Positions 10,568 to 22,600 of a stretch of 64,000 bases of DNA are shown here, one piece after another. This stretch comes from Mesostigma viride (Eukaryota; Streptophyta; Mesostigmatophyceae; Mesostigmatales; Mesostigmataceae). The translations under genes and the position numbers were made by a program. The stretch's first letter is position 1, and every line of letters begins with the position of its first letter. Under the pieces are notes generated by a model. It saw only the letters and a list, made by a program, of their open reading frames with translations, was not told the DNA's origin and did no database searches. The stretch is taken from positions 1,071,228 through 1,135,227 of the forward strand of contig RPFO01000645.1 in assembly GCA_009746045.1 (NCBI GenBank), given 5' to 3'.

Positions 10568-13500
10568 CACATCACCTAAAAACGGCCTTTTTTGTTACAT
10601 GGGGTCATATCTCCCACACATATAGTCAGATCGGGGTGCCTTTCTGGACTTAAGGTCCCCCTAGGACCCTGTTCACATCACATTAATTGGGGGGCCAACT
10701 GACCTATTTTTAGCATCAAACCGTGACGTGGAAAAGTGCAAAAAACGATGTTTTCCAGGCATAAGGAGGCATAGCAGCCACACACAAGTAGTAAATGTAG
10801 TCCAATTCAGCTGGAAATGGTCATGCTTATTAATTTATATCCAAAGACAAAAACCGCCCTTAAGTATGCAATGTAGGACCAAACTATGTGCTATAATTCT
10901 GGCATACATGAGCCAAAACACCGTTTTAGTGCATTATTTTCAAACTTATGAAGCCCCTGCCAGCACATATGCGGCCCAACCATGCCAGAATTCGTCACAT
11001 TAATAGCACAATACTTGAATTTACACTAGAACACAAGTTGGACATATTAGGACCACTGCCGGCCCACTAAAAGTGACGGATGCAAGCAGAAATAGAGCGA
11101 TTTTTGCAAAAATACTCCATATTCTGCGCCATTGTCTTGGAAAACTTTGCATTCTTCACTCAATTATCGTCATGGCTGTCATGGGATTCATATACATGCC
11201 ACTGGGGCTGGATACATTAGCCAACACAGACTAAAAAAGCGATCATCAAGGGATAAAATCACCATCAATCACAGTAGATGCTGGCATTCGGAACAAGCAC
11301 CATAGTGCCTACAAGCCTCAAGAAGGGGAGCTTGGCTGACCAGTCGTGCCTGTCGGCTGACCAGTCTCTTTTCTAAACGGGCCCCGCTCGGCAGCACACA
11401 CAATCTCCTTTGCAGTACTTGGCCCACTCTGCTGGGCACCCCTGCTGTGCGTGTCTTATAGCAGCTAATCCAAATATATATCTGCCAGGTGCCTCTCTGC
11501 TACATGGAAATACAAAGCGCAATCAAGGACAGCAGTGGCTTGGGCTGCTATTCAATTGAGCTCAGCACCTAGCTGCTGTACAACATAATTCTGCATCAGT
11601 GCCTGTCCTAATTGCGCCCCCCCGCCCCCTTGCCATCATCGTCATGCTCATCATAGTCTTTGGAACGTGCACTGAACTCCAACCCTTGGACAGTCCATAG
11701 GTCATTAAGAATCTGTGCATGTAATGCTAGCTCTTCTCAGTTGAACTCATCTACCACCCTCTCATGGTCGTGTCATCTCTCATGTAATCCACCTAGGTTT
11801 ATCGTGGCCACTGATCTTTCAGCCCCTCCTGACATCAAAATCTGGGCAAACACACTGTTGACATCGCCCTTCCGTTTTAGCCTGCATGGCTCCTCATGTT
11901 TACCCTTATCTCATCCCTCAACACACCTATAACTGTCTATTCATCCCCCTTGCATAGGCGGTGCATAACTGCGGCATGATGGGGGCTTGCCAAAAATAGG
12001 TGTAAAATGCATGGGATGGCACGGGGAGGCTCACACTCATCGGTTTACAATCACACTCATGTGCTAACAGTGTCCCTCTCTGCTTTTGACACTGCATGCA
12101 CATGCATTTCCTACCGGCTATATCAAGCCTTTAGTGTGGTTTGGTGCATCAAGAGAAATGGCAGGTCAGCTGAGTGCATCAGACCACATTTGTGTTAAGT
12201 GTACGCTTGCAACGCTGTTTGCCCACCGCATGGAGCTCCCCTTTCGGACAGTGGCGCAAGTAGCACTTACACCTTACTCCCAGCCGCTCACCCTGCCCAT
12301 GCTAGCAACAAGAACAAATGCATGGTCCCCATCCCAACGTAAGGTGCATCACATGGATGGCCCTGCCATCACCTAGCAGTGTGCCACCCCTCTCCACCTC
12401 AACCTACTCTGAAATGCCAGGGCCCCAACAAACCTTTCAAGACATGGCACTCCTCAAAGAAGGCAACCCCTCAAAGAAGGCGAGGCAGTTTAGGTCTAGG
12501 GGGGCTTTGGGTAAGTTAAAAGATGATAGAGTTCACTAACACAGGCCACGGCAACGACAACCTGCCTCACCCGCTGCATCCATACATCACAAGCCATAAA
12601 CTGCACAGCCTCGCATGATTGCCTAAGGGTCACGTGATCCAAGGTGCCCTTCAGGCTCACCCCACACCCCAGCACACCGGCCCATCCTCACCACCCCACT
12701 GGTCATAGTCATCTACAGTGGCATCAAACTCCTCTAGGACAGAGTGCAGTAAAGGCAACATAGACGTCCTGACACAATTGAATAAGAACGTGGCTGCTAC
12801 CTACTGCCCTTAATAAAAAATGTCCATGGCTTGCACAAATACGCATTCAATTCTTCAAGCAAGCATGCTAACACCTTCACAGCACATCCCAAGGTTTATA
12901 TCCATCGAGCTTTGTCAACAAGCATGACTTCCTGATGCAAACTTAGCTGTCAAGCTAGGAGGAGGAAAGCTAGGTAAAGAGGTGAGATAGACCCCCCCAC
13001 AGCACCTTCCTGCACCAAAACCATGACAATATCATCCAGAGCTTGCTAAATACGTACAGCTAGCCGGTAGCGGGCGACCTTGCAGTCCAGGTTCAGCGCG
13101 AACATCTCGTGTCAGCACCCGGCGGAGATGGCGGACGCGAACCCACAATGCTATAAAAGCGAGTCATAAGACTATTTCGGGGAGCGGTGAACGGCTTGGA
13201 ACACCGAAGGTATGCCGCGACAAAAGCCTGAAGTTTTTCTCGGAAATACACGCCTGGATGTGGATTAGGGCACCGTTGTCGTGCTTGTGCTTGCGTTGCG
13301 AGCAGGCAACCAGTGTTTCTTGCAGTGTCGAGCAGTAACAGATGGTGGCGCGAGAGCAATATGTGACTTTTAAATCATGGCTACACAGCTTACACCTCCG
13401 CAGGCATGTTGGAACAAGCCCCGCCATGCCGTGAGCCGAAAAAAAGGAAGAAACGCATCAAGCAAGGACGGTCGTAAACGTCACTGAAAACAGCAAAATC

Positions 13501-13972
13501 TGACCTGCCGGCAGGTAATGCGACAGCCTGGAAAATGTGATTCGTTTCTCGAAAAACTGATTAGCGCTCGTGAAAGTAGACTTGAAGCCCATTCGGATTC
13601 CACCTTTTGGGAATTGTGAGCTTCCAACAAAAAAGTTTCCCCCACAATTAATAAACATGCATTTTCGCTGCCAATTCCAGATCTGGCCGACACAAAAAAT
13701 CAGCGTCTCAGTTTGCGAATTATTTTGACGCATGAACATACGCGAATAATATCTACCATGCATCATCGCAAAGCAGGAGAGTTTACGCGTCGTTTGCATC
13801 CATCGCAGCGACTTAACATGCATAATTGACTTTTGACTGATATTCCGGCGGACATAGGGTCGACAGCCATGCGAGGTGGAATTTTTCTGGTCCCGTCGTC
13901 CTCAACGCGACGCGTTCGCGCCAAAATTCCCAGGATCTCATGTAACCGGACGGACCGATTTTAGGTGATGTG
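10568..13972. mobile_element. 3.4-kb terminal-inverted-repeat DNA transposon, non-autonomous, inserted in the LINE
   Basis: The left end reads CACATCACCTAAAAACGG. The right end reads CCGATTTTAGGTGATGTG, its reverse complement with one mismatch. A second match (GTTACATG) follows eight bases further in on both sides. The two halves of the LINE reverse transcriptase abut its ends. Flanking duplication is at most TT. The CAC...GTG ends and very short duplication recall the CACTA group, but the canonical CACTA/CACTG start is absent. No transposase is recognisable in 3,405 bp. Confidence 0.8.
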
Positions 13973-14645
13973 TTATATAATGCCGTGTTGAGTGCGCACC
14001 GAAGTGGTCGACCCCTCATACAGCGTGCGGATGACGGTAATCAGGGGAGTGGGGACGCAAGCGCGAGCAAGTACAACCCATCCATAGAGCGTCCCAGAGG
14101 ACAGAATCAAAAGCCTTGATGAAGTCGACGAAGATCAGGATGGCGGGAAACTCACCAGGTTGCAGGAGAGCGATTTCCTCGAAGAGGAGACGCGCGACGA
14201 AGATGGCCATGACGGTGTTGCGCCCAGGACGGAAGCCCATTTGACTTTCCCCAAGGTGACAGTCGAGAGCAGAACGAAGGCGGTTGAGGATCATGCGCAT
14301 GAACAACTTGAGTGCGGCGCTCTGCATGGATGCAGACTCCTCTGTAGTTCAATGGCGGGGTCGTCATGGGAACCTTTGTTTTTGTACAGCATAATACGGT
14401 AGCTGTGCTGCCACTCAGGAATCGGCGGCGTGTCGGCAAGCAGGATCCGGTTGCAGACGTCAAGTAGGAACCCCGTGAGCACCGTCAGCTTAATCACCGA
14501 GGCTGGGAGCTGGTCAGGTCCAACGGCGGCGTAGAAGCGGAGCTGCTTGGCGGCGGAGCCCCTGGCCGACCCCAACGAGCTACCGCCGTTCACCGCCAGC
14601 TCGAGCTGAGCAATGAACCGGATCTTGTACTCGTACCAGGTCATG
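13973..14645 (-). pseudogene. LINE reverse transcriptase, N-terminal half (fingers and palm motif A)
   Basis: Minus-strand frames carry VGPDQLPASVIKL, EWQHSYRIMLYKNKGSHDDPA, then after a frameshift NYRGVCI, then QMGFRPGRNTVMAIFVARLL and ILIFVDFIKAFDSVLWDALW (motif A, about 14,085-14,140). After another shift VLARACVPTPLITVIRTLYEG runs up to the transposon at 13,972. These are successive blocks of a LINE RT; no endonuclease domain precedes them. At about 14,640 the sequence changes to gag-like, so the LINE is 5' truncated there or broken by rearrangement. Confidence 0.85.
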
Positions 14646-15940
14646 TCTGTCAGGTACTAAGGCGGCGCTGGACTCAAACTTGGACAGGAACTCGCGATAC
14701 GAAGTGGTCCCCTCCTGGCGCAGCTTGCCGAAGGCGAGTCGCTCTTGGATTACCGCATCTGGGGGCACCAGCTTGCGGCGCACCCGGTCCATCAGCTCCT
14801 CCACGTTTTGCGGGTACGATTGGGATGCGATGCTCTCACAATTCAGTCCTGATGCTCACCACCGAGGGGTCCATGCAGGTGTTAACGACATGCGGGATGA
14901 GATCGCAGCTAGGTAGCCAGTTCCCAACTGTGATGGTTACACCAGACGGTATACTGTTGTTGCCACATGCGCCCCCATTCGTCAATCTCCCGCAGTTTAA
15001 TTCATGTCCCCGTGCAGCTTGGGAACATTCTTGAACGTGGGCATCGGTGGGGCCTTCACCGTATTAGGCTTGCATGGGCCCACCGACCTCACGATAGGCG
15101 ATGGAGCAGAAGGTTGGGGGCTGCGACCGGGAGAGGGATCCGGATATGGCCGGCGTGCCGTGCGTCCGCCGCACCTGTACCGACGATGGGTGTTCATACC
15201 CCGGGTCATCCAAGGCCACTCTGCTGAAATTCAGGTTGCTGACGACCGCAGGCGAGTGGACCATGCTGCTGTCCTGCGCCCGAGGTCGCTGCGGTTGGGG
15301 GACGTGTCGCTGGACGGGTGTCTGAGTCCCCTCGTCGTGTGCGGTGGCGCTGCTTCTGTCACCCCCTAGCCGGGCCCGTGGCCTCTGAGCTCTAAAGGGA
15401 GGGTCCTTTGTCACTGGTTCCTCGCCATCCTCCACGGCCCCCTCCAAATCGCCGAATTCGCCATCTGCCCCGGTGTCCTCCCCGTCATCCTCAGAGTTCC
15501 ACAACACCATGGGTAGTAGGGAAGTACTGCCAAAGGACACTCTGCGTCTGCCCCGGTGGGTGGAGACCGGCGGAGGTCCCTGGGGACGCCCCCGCCCCGC
15601 CCAAGGATGCAATGGCCGCCCTGTGGCGGGCTGCCGATAACGGTATTGCAGGGTATCTTCATTCTCGTCTTGCTGCTCAGGGTCTTGTGCATGATAGCCA
15701 TTGTGGTCTCGTCTGAGGTTGTTGGTGCTGCGGCCGGAGTTGCTGTTGTTGCCGTTGCTGCTGCGGTGACTGCTGCTGTTGCTGCTGCTGCTGCTGTTGC
15801 TGCTGTTGCTGCTGTTGCTGCATGCTGCTGCTGCTGCTGCTGCTGCTACTACTGTTGCTGCTGCTGTCGCTGCTGCTGCTGCTGATGTCGCTGCTGCTGC
15901 GAGTCCCCTTGGAGCATCTCTCGGTCACGCCTGTCATCAT
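14646..15940 (-). pseudogene. LTR-retrotransposon gag remnant with polyglutamine tract
   Basis: Reading leftward: a Ser/Gln-rich start (about 15,940-15,690, CAG-type triplet repeats), a Pro/Arg/acidic region (about 15,610-15,070), PTFKNVPKLHGDMN near 15,010, IDEWGRMWQQQY near 14,965, then EELMDRVRRKLVPPDAV and RLAFGKLRQEGTTSYREFL near 14,790-14,690. The last block resembles the Ty3-type retrotransposon gag fold (PP.A..RL...LRQ...Y..EF). Several stops and frameshifts separate the pieces. It ends abruptly where the LINE begins. Protease, RT and integrase of this element are not in the window. Confidence 0.7.
15720..15905. repeat. GCT/GTT triplet repeat (CAG on the minus strand)
   Basis: Imperfect GCT, GTT and ACT triplets, read as polyglutamine or polyserine on the minus strand within the gag remnant. 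Confidence 0.9.
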
Positions 15941-17454
15941 CTTGTCCTATTATGGAGTCTAGATTGTCCCCATCCGCTGGGCTCCTAAGGTTCTGGTCTC
16001 TGGATCGTGGGGAGCCTTCCGCAGGTCTCTCCATGACCTCACCTGTACCTGTCCCTACTTGGACGTGCGGTGGTACCTCTACCACCTCTATACCTTGCTC
16101 GTGGTTGTCAGACTATCTGTTCTACCTCTCTATTCTCTGAGTCCCTTTCCCTGGTCTCGTCTTCTGTCTCTCTGGCGTTCCTTGTTTGGCCATGTACCGT
16201 GTTGGCATGGTGCTCGTACTACCGGTACCTTACACTGCAGGCTTGCAACACCTCCCCAGAAAGAAAGAGCTAGAGAGAGAGCAACCACGTACTAGCTATC
16301 TATAGGTATAGTATCTAGTATTAAACGCCCTAGTGGTAATCCCCTCTATTGTCTGCTAGGACCAATGGTCAGCTGGGAGAAGGTGACTGTGACTGCCGTC
16401 CCCACCTCCTGACTGTTATCTACCTTGCTAGACGTGGGTGTTTGAGAGCATTCACGGGTGGTGTGCAGACCTTCAGGCAATGGCATATGCTCCCTAACAA
16501 ACCTATCAGCTTCTATGATGTTGTCAAAACCCTTCCACTTAGCACAAGAGCCCTTAGACAATATCTTATCCTTGATATGTTCTTCACATGCCTTCCAACT
16601 ATAAAATATGGCTGGTCTACCCTCGCCACCGTGATGAGCTATACTGCATAGTAAGGAAATCCAGACTGTCCACCCTTATTTATCCTTCGTCTGGGCATGT
16701 TTCATAATAGGCTAGCAGTAGCTTGCAAGCACGAGAAAAGGGGGTTCCTAGGGTTACCTCTAGGTGCAGTGACCTTTACCAAAACAAACGAGGGAGAAGC
16801 ACAGAGTCTAACACAGCACACGCCCGAGTCTTCAGCAGCACGGGCACATTACGATAAGCACACGGAGGTAAACACCGTCAACATAGTCGGCAACGGCCAG
16901 ACGGTATCCACCCCCACGACCCCTTGCAGGTCAAACAACGATGTCCGTCTCCGCGACGTCCATTGGCACAAACGACATTTACGACCTATAGAGGGTACAA
17001 CGTTTAACATAAACCCCCTACGCGTGCGGTCCCGGAGAGAAAGCGAGCTCGCAAGCTAGCCTTCCGCAGGCATAGCTTTTAAAGAAATAAACCTAACTAG
17101 GGGACGTACCGGCATCGTCAGTGACGTTAATCACCCCTGAGCTGGCCGCCACCTGGTGTCGTTGAAGGCAAGCCCTGGCCGCCACTACTGAGGTGTCGTT
17201 GAAAGCAGGGGAAATGGACGCTCTCGTTGACAGCACCTCACCACAGGACCATGTCTGGCCCCGCCGAGTATCCCGGACTGGCGGCTTCATGAGTTGCTGT
17301 CTAGGTCGTCGTTGAATCCCTTGACGGGCTGGCCGCCGACCTGTCAGCAATCGTTGAATTCCGAAACCTCTATCTACGCCAAGCTCCGCCTTGGTATCCT
17401 AGTTGGCCTCCCTAACCCTCTCCGCGAGAGTTAGCTGACCTCTCCAGCACATTT
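15941..17454 (-). other. Retrotransposon leader between primer site and gag, no gene recognised
   Basis: This stretch lies between the LTR/primer site and the gag remnant of a minus-strand LTR element. Open frames on both strands (for example plus 16,697-17,059) have no recognisable domain. A GGCTGGCCGCC-like motif and its variants recur at 17,130-17,340. Confidence 0.45.
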
Positions 17455-17471
17455 CCTCCGACAGATAACCA
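17455..17471 (-). promoter_or_regulatory. Putative tRNA primer-binding site
   Basis: One base after the LTR end, the minus strand reads TGGTTATCTGTCGGAGG, which begins with the TGG that pairs with a tRNA CCA end. The tRNA is not identified. Confidence 0.5.
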
Positions 17472-17472
17472 G

Positions 17473-18467
17473 TGTTACGTCCCGGCCCAGACACACCTCT
17501 AGCCTGAGCTACGTCATAGCGAAAGATCTACCATGCCGGAATTAGGAAGATTCAAGGTGGCCAGCCTAATGCAGATTGCGCTCCACGACTGGGGTCGTGA
17601 GATATCTAGTGGCACCGCGACTTGATGCCAAGCTAATTAATACACACTTATCTAGTAAGGCTCCGTTCTAGCCACGGCTGGCATCTTGATACCCTAGGCT
17701 TAGCAGGGATCATTAACTACTGGCTATATTTGGAATAAACGTACACCTATATACACGTAATGGAATAAACGTACACCTATAAACGTCCTATAGTCAGCAA
17801 AATTGGTGCGAGAGGTCCCCAGTTCGATTCCGGTCGGATTCATTTGCAGATCGCGTTTTCCGCGTTTTCCGCGGCCTGGCACTGAACGCAAAGGTTTTCA
17901 CCTTTGCGGAGTGTCTGATCAGAGTACACCTATTTACCTGGAAATTAATACACACTTATAATGGCTAGCAATACCAATTACAAATGGATAGTTGCCCCAG
18001 GTTTAATATGAAGGCGTCATCGCACTTTACATTCATCAAACCAAGAGGACGAGAGTCTCGTCCTCGGACCAATTTCACCTAGGTCTGCCACTACGCTGGC
18101 AAGGGGCGCCGACATGGCGCCGACCTTCCAAAGCATGCAGTCCACACAAGATCCTCGGGTCGACATCGACCCTCGCCTACAGAGTCCACGCATGAGTACA
18201 ATATCTCAACTAGCTATAAAGTACGCAGCGCGGCGCGACTGCACCGGCCCCTAGAAGATACACGCATACAACAACCTAGGCCCAAAATAATAACTGGTCC
18301 GAATCACACAAACTGTCATAGTTCCATACAAAAGTCCTGACCAAGGGACAATTCCCAAATTAATTAAGTCCCGAAATGAGTCCCAAAGTCCTACGGACTA
18401 TGACAGCAAGTCAAACTACATAATTTATTCAATTGTTACGTCCGTCCAAAAGGGCCGGGACGTAACA
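17473..18467 (-). mobile_element. 995-bp LTR, 5' LTR of the minus-strand element
   Basis: It begins TGTTACGTCCCGGCCC and ends GGGCCGGGACGTAACA, a 16-bp perfect terminal inverted repeat with TG...CA ends. The position relative to the primer site and the minus-strand gag makes it the 5' LTR. It carries a SINE at 17,781-17,923. No second LTR is present in the window. Confidence 0.8.
17781..17923 (+). mobile_element. 5'-truncated tRNA-like SINE inside the LTR
   Basis: Flanked by GTACACCTAT at 17,771-17,780 and 17,924-17,933. It contains a box-A-like TAGTCAGCAAAATTGG, a box-B-like AGTTCGATTCC, and the 3' hairpin GCAAAGGTTTTCACCTTTGC followed by GGAGTGTCTGATCAGA. The 5' third seen at 49.9 kb is absent. 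Confidence 0.88.
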
Positions 18468-19633
18468 CCTTCCCCGCCCAACGGCCACGTACTCATAAAA
18501 CGTCCGGTCGGGGGTGGGGGGTTCGGGTCCCCCGCTCCCCCCTCCCCCGGGCGATGGGAACCCCCCCGTGTCGGGGCGATATCTCCGGGACGGTCGCGAA
18601 AAGGCTGCGTGAGAGGAGGAGGGGGCGGGATGATAGCCTAATTCTACCGTTAAGTTGCGTTACCGCGTTAAGTTGCGACGCCAAATTTTAGGCGTCGATC
18701 GCAACTTAACGCGGTACTCGGTGATTGTACTTACGAACAACTTGTGCAAACATGCAAAATAATTCAGAAACATGTCGAGTATCTTCAAAATCATGTCAAA
18801 TTTGCAGAAACTCGCCGCGTTTTGACAGAGCTTAAAAAAGCGGCCGACGTTCACGACTTTCTAAGGGTTCAAACTTCAAACCTTTTGTTTCTTCCGAAAA
18901 TGGGCTCCGCCGGATAAGCGGACGGACCCAGCCGGGGCACCACAACTAATTGTACAGTACTGTAGCTCAACTTTGTGCAAATATAGGCAAATACCTGGCA
19001 AATGTCCAAAATCTTGCAAACGTTCAGAACCGTGGCGAGTTCCTGCAAGTCTGCAAGTTTGCAGAAACTCGCCACGTTGACAGCCTAGCACGGCTACAAT
19101 AAGTGACCGTTGGCTTCACAGTTCACAGTTGTTTGCGTCCAGCGCCATCGGCAATGCACAGCCCACCAGACGTTTCGCGTTATAATTTGTTTTGCCATGA
19201 CTGGTTGGCATGGAGAATGGACGCAGTCTCTTGTGCACGTAACACTGTCGGCTGGCATGTACCGATTGTCATCATCCTCATTTTCTAGGTCCTCTCTCCG
19301 GCTGATGCCCATTACCGGTTAACGTGTAGTTGGTGGGGTTAAGCTCGGTCATATCAAGCATGTTCAAAGGAACACCAAGCATGCCTGCATTGTATACCCA
19401 TCAATGCCATTCACTCAATCTCGTTCTGCGTGCATATGAGCGTTTCAATGGAAGACAACACAACGTTTGACATTGAATGCACGCGGATCCGCGCACTAGG
19501 CGGAGGTTTAACGCATGCACATACGTGTAGTGCCGTAGCAGATCATGCTTGACGCAGAGTTGATGGCCTACTGGTGCTTGGAAAGAAATTGGGCACGTCG
19601 GCGCCTTAGTTCGGTGCATAGCGTCGTTTACTG
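18468..19633. other. Intergenic stretch with two strong hairpins and a diverged direct repeat
   Basis: 18,661-18,716 is an inverted repeat: TACCGCGTTAAGTTGCG pairs with its complement around an A/T loop, with four extra bases in the right arm. 19,032-19,075 is a second one (GTGGCGAGTTCCTGCAA with TTTGCAGAAACTCGCCAC). The stretches around 18,720-18,830 and 18,945-19,085 are diverged copies of each other, both ending in TTTGCAGAAACTCGCC.CGTT. These look like remnants of a small repeat family. The promoter of the next gene should lie in the last few hundred bases, but no motif is clear. Confidence 0.55.
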
Positions 19634-22600
19634 ATGGCGGGCTATAACGGTAGCCGCCATTACGGAGAAGGGGGGAACCCCGGCTTACGTACCGGTCGCC
19701 TGTTTGAAGAGCGGCTTCAGTTTTTTCAGCCCCCCGCACCCGCAGATGCTGGCTACATGCGAAAAGAAGGTGCCAACGGCGGCCAGCGTCCTGCTGATGT
19801 AGGACGGGCGATGCCAAGCGTAGAGCCAGGAGGTTTCGTATCGGCACAGGACACTATGTCACTGGCAAATGGAACCAGGGGACGCACCGGCGACAGGGAT
19901 TACGACGACGTCGCACATCACGACCGTTATTCTGCCAAGGTAAGGCATGGCATCAACATCTTCTTTTTTAGCGCATAGGCGACTCTGCAGGTTGGTCTAG
20001 ATTGCCCACGTCCGCACTCATGGACAATGAGGTTCGAGATTTGCTTACGTGATGTCTTATCTTATCTACTTGGTCCCACGGACTTGGGCTAATCATGAGT
20101 GGGATGCAAGGAAACGGAGGGCTAGTTGCCTTGTCACCACTAATCCGAGTGGCAAAACCAGTCAGTAGTTATATGATCAATACCCAGCGGACATAACCAC
20201 GGGCTGTTGTGCCATGGTTATGGATGGATGAGCTCATCCATATTTGTCACTGTGTTGTCTTAGTACAAGCAATTGTAGATTGGAGTCTTTCCAGTATATG
20301 TCAAATTTGCATTCGAGTTAAAAAAATATATATATATATCCTTCTACCCTTACGCGAAGCAGGGCCCTCCATGTGCCACAGTTGGTATTGCAAAGATGTC
20401 GTTGGAGTTGTTTAGAAGTAATGCATGTGTTGCTGCCAAATGCCCCAGAGAACTGTGGAGGCATCCATACAGCAAGTGGCATAAACGTCACATCCTGTTT
20501 GTAGGCGTTGTTAGCTAGGATAAGAGACAGGCTTGCCCATGGTGTTCTAGTTAAAGGGCGTTGCAGCTTCTAGGATAAGAGACAGGGTTGCCCATGGTGT
20601 TCTAGGTAAAGGGCGTTGCATCTGCCTCCTGGACTACGGTATCCTGGGTGTTGGTTGGCTTCTTTGGGGGCTGGGGTGGTGGCACAAGAGGACAGGGACC
20701 GCTGAACAGGTAACATTTCTCGTGTGGAGGGATGGGGAACGGATAGAAGCATCAAGGCCGGTTTGGTGGGTTGGGCAGCTTGGTGGTCGCGTGGCATGGG
20801 TAGACGTGGGGGCCAGGGGGGGGGGAGACTGCTTGGGGGCAAGGGATGTGGTCAGGGGTGGGAGAGGGGGGAATTAGGGGGAAATTGGTGGGTTGGGGCG
20901 TTTGGGGTGCATTAGGCCTTCGGGGTGGGGTGGGGGGTGGGGTAAGGGCGCCAACAAAGGGGGCGAGGGGCGAGAGAAGAAGGGGCAAGAAGTTTTGGAA
21001 ATGTATGGGTGCCTGGGTGGCTTAGTGGGGTATTGGTGGATGAGGGGGCACGCAGGCAGGAAGGTGGGGGCTGCTGGTTATGTCGTAGAATACGGTGGAA
21101 GTACTGTCAACGTACAGTGCATGAGGTCATCAGCTGGGATGGGTGGATGGGAATACCCTTGTGTTGCGAGCATTCCTTGTTACCTTGAACGTAATGGCAC
21201 CTGCCGATATCCTGCCACATCAGTACTGCTTGTCGCTTACCCACGGCTCACGTCCCGCACTTCATGCCTTGTCACGGCGCATGTTCCGCGGTGCATGCCT
21301 TGTCACGGCGGTCACTGTATGGGCTGTCGTATGCGTCACGGCACACCCCTTAACGTCCCGCAGGCCACAGGCATGGGTCATGCGCGCAAGGGCTACGGGA
21401 CGGATGGCCTGGGCAGTGGGAATGAGCGCGACAACTACTACCAGCTGGATGCCGTGGGCAGGAGACCCTCGGCTCCACCCAGGAGGTAGGGGCGGTGTTC
21501 GGGCGGATGGTGCACCTTCGTAAATGTCTGCAGTTTGTGGGGGCTCTCCTTCATCCATGCCGGCTTTCTTTGCTGTAGAACACGCTGGCATGGGCCACTC
21601 TCTGTGTGCGTTCATTCATAAATCCTTCTTGCTTGTGTCGATACGGAGGTAAACGAGGTCTTCCAGGCACGCTGGGTTTGTTTACATGGATAGTCGTGTC
21701 GGTGCTGTTATTAACACGACTGCCCCGGTGCATGGGGCAAGTTGTATGCATAGTAGAAGGAGATGTGTTGCTGGGTGTAGCAGGCAAGCCAAGGAACCCG
21801 CCGGCATCCGCCCCTATTCTCCGCCCCTATTCCCCGGGCCTAGTACAGGCCGTCATTCACAAGACTGGACAGGCATCCTGGACTACCACCAATGGGGTTA
21901 GGAAGTGAGTGGGAGGAAACTGTGCCTCTCCTCTGCAGATATGAGGAGTTGTCAGGACGGGCAGCCAGCTCCCCGCAGGCGGCTCTCAGCCCCTTGGATG
22001 AGCTGACTTCGACCGCAGGGAAGGGCCCTCCCCGCTCCCATCTGCCGTGTGTCATGTGTCCCACGAGGCAGCATGCCGAACTCCTTGTGGTGACAGGCGA
22101 TGGTAACAAGATAGCTACAGCAATGAACATCCTAGTCCCGCGCTTCTGCAGACGGCTTCCAGACTAGGGGACACCTGCTTTCTTACGTGGCCTCCCTCCG
22201 TGCATGTTGCTCGTTCCCCCCGCCCCCCTTGGACTGGCCCCACACAGCCCCGGGCATGTCTACTGCGACGAGGACACCCGTGGCCTCCACATGATGCCCA
22301 CGCTGACGCTGCCGACGTCCCAGCGAGGGGCATCCACATGGGCCCCCGATGACGCTGGCCGTGGGGGCGATCGGCCTCGCCATGGCCTGGACCGCGATGC
22401 CTCTTCTGGTCCCCGCAACGACGACTCCTCGCGCCACCGCGTGCACTCCCGGGGGGATGTCCACGAGGGCGGAGTCACAGGGCCACCGCGGGGGGGTGCC
22501 TCAGACAGGGGTCTGGATGAGCTCTATGAGCCGGGGGGGATGGCATCGGACATGGTGGGAGGGTCGCACCGCCGTGGAGGGGGCGATGCTGGCACCGCCA

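Noticed and set aside
10728-13823. Several 60-120-codon frames inside the 3.4-kb transposon
   Set aside because: None shows transposase motifs (DDE/D spacing, zinc finger) or splice-linked continuity.
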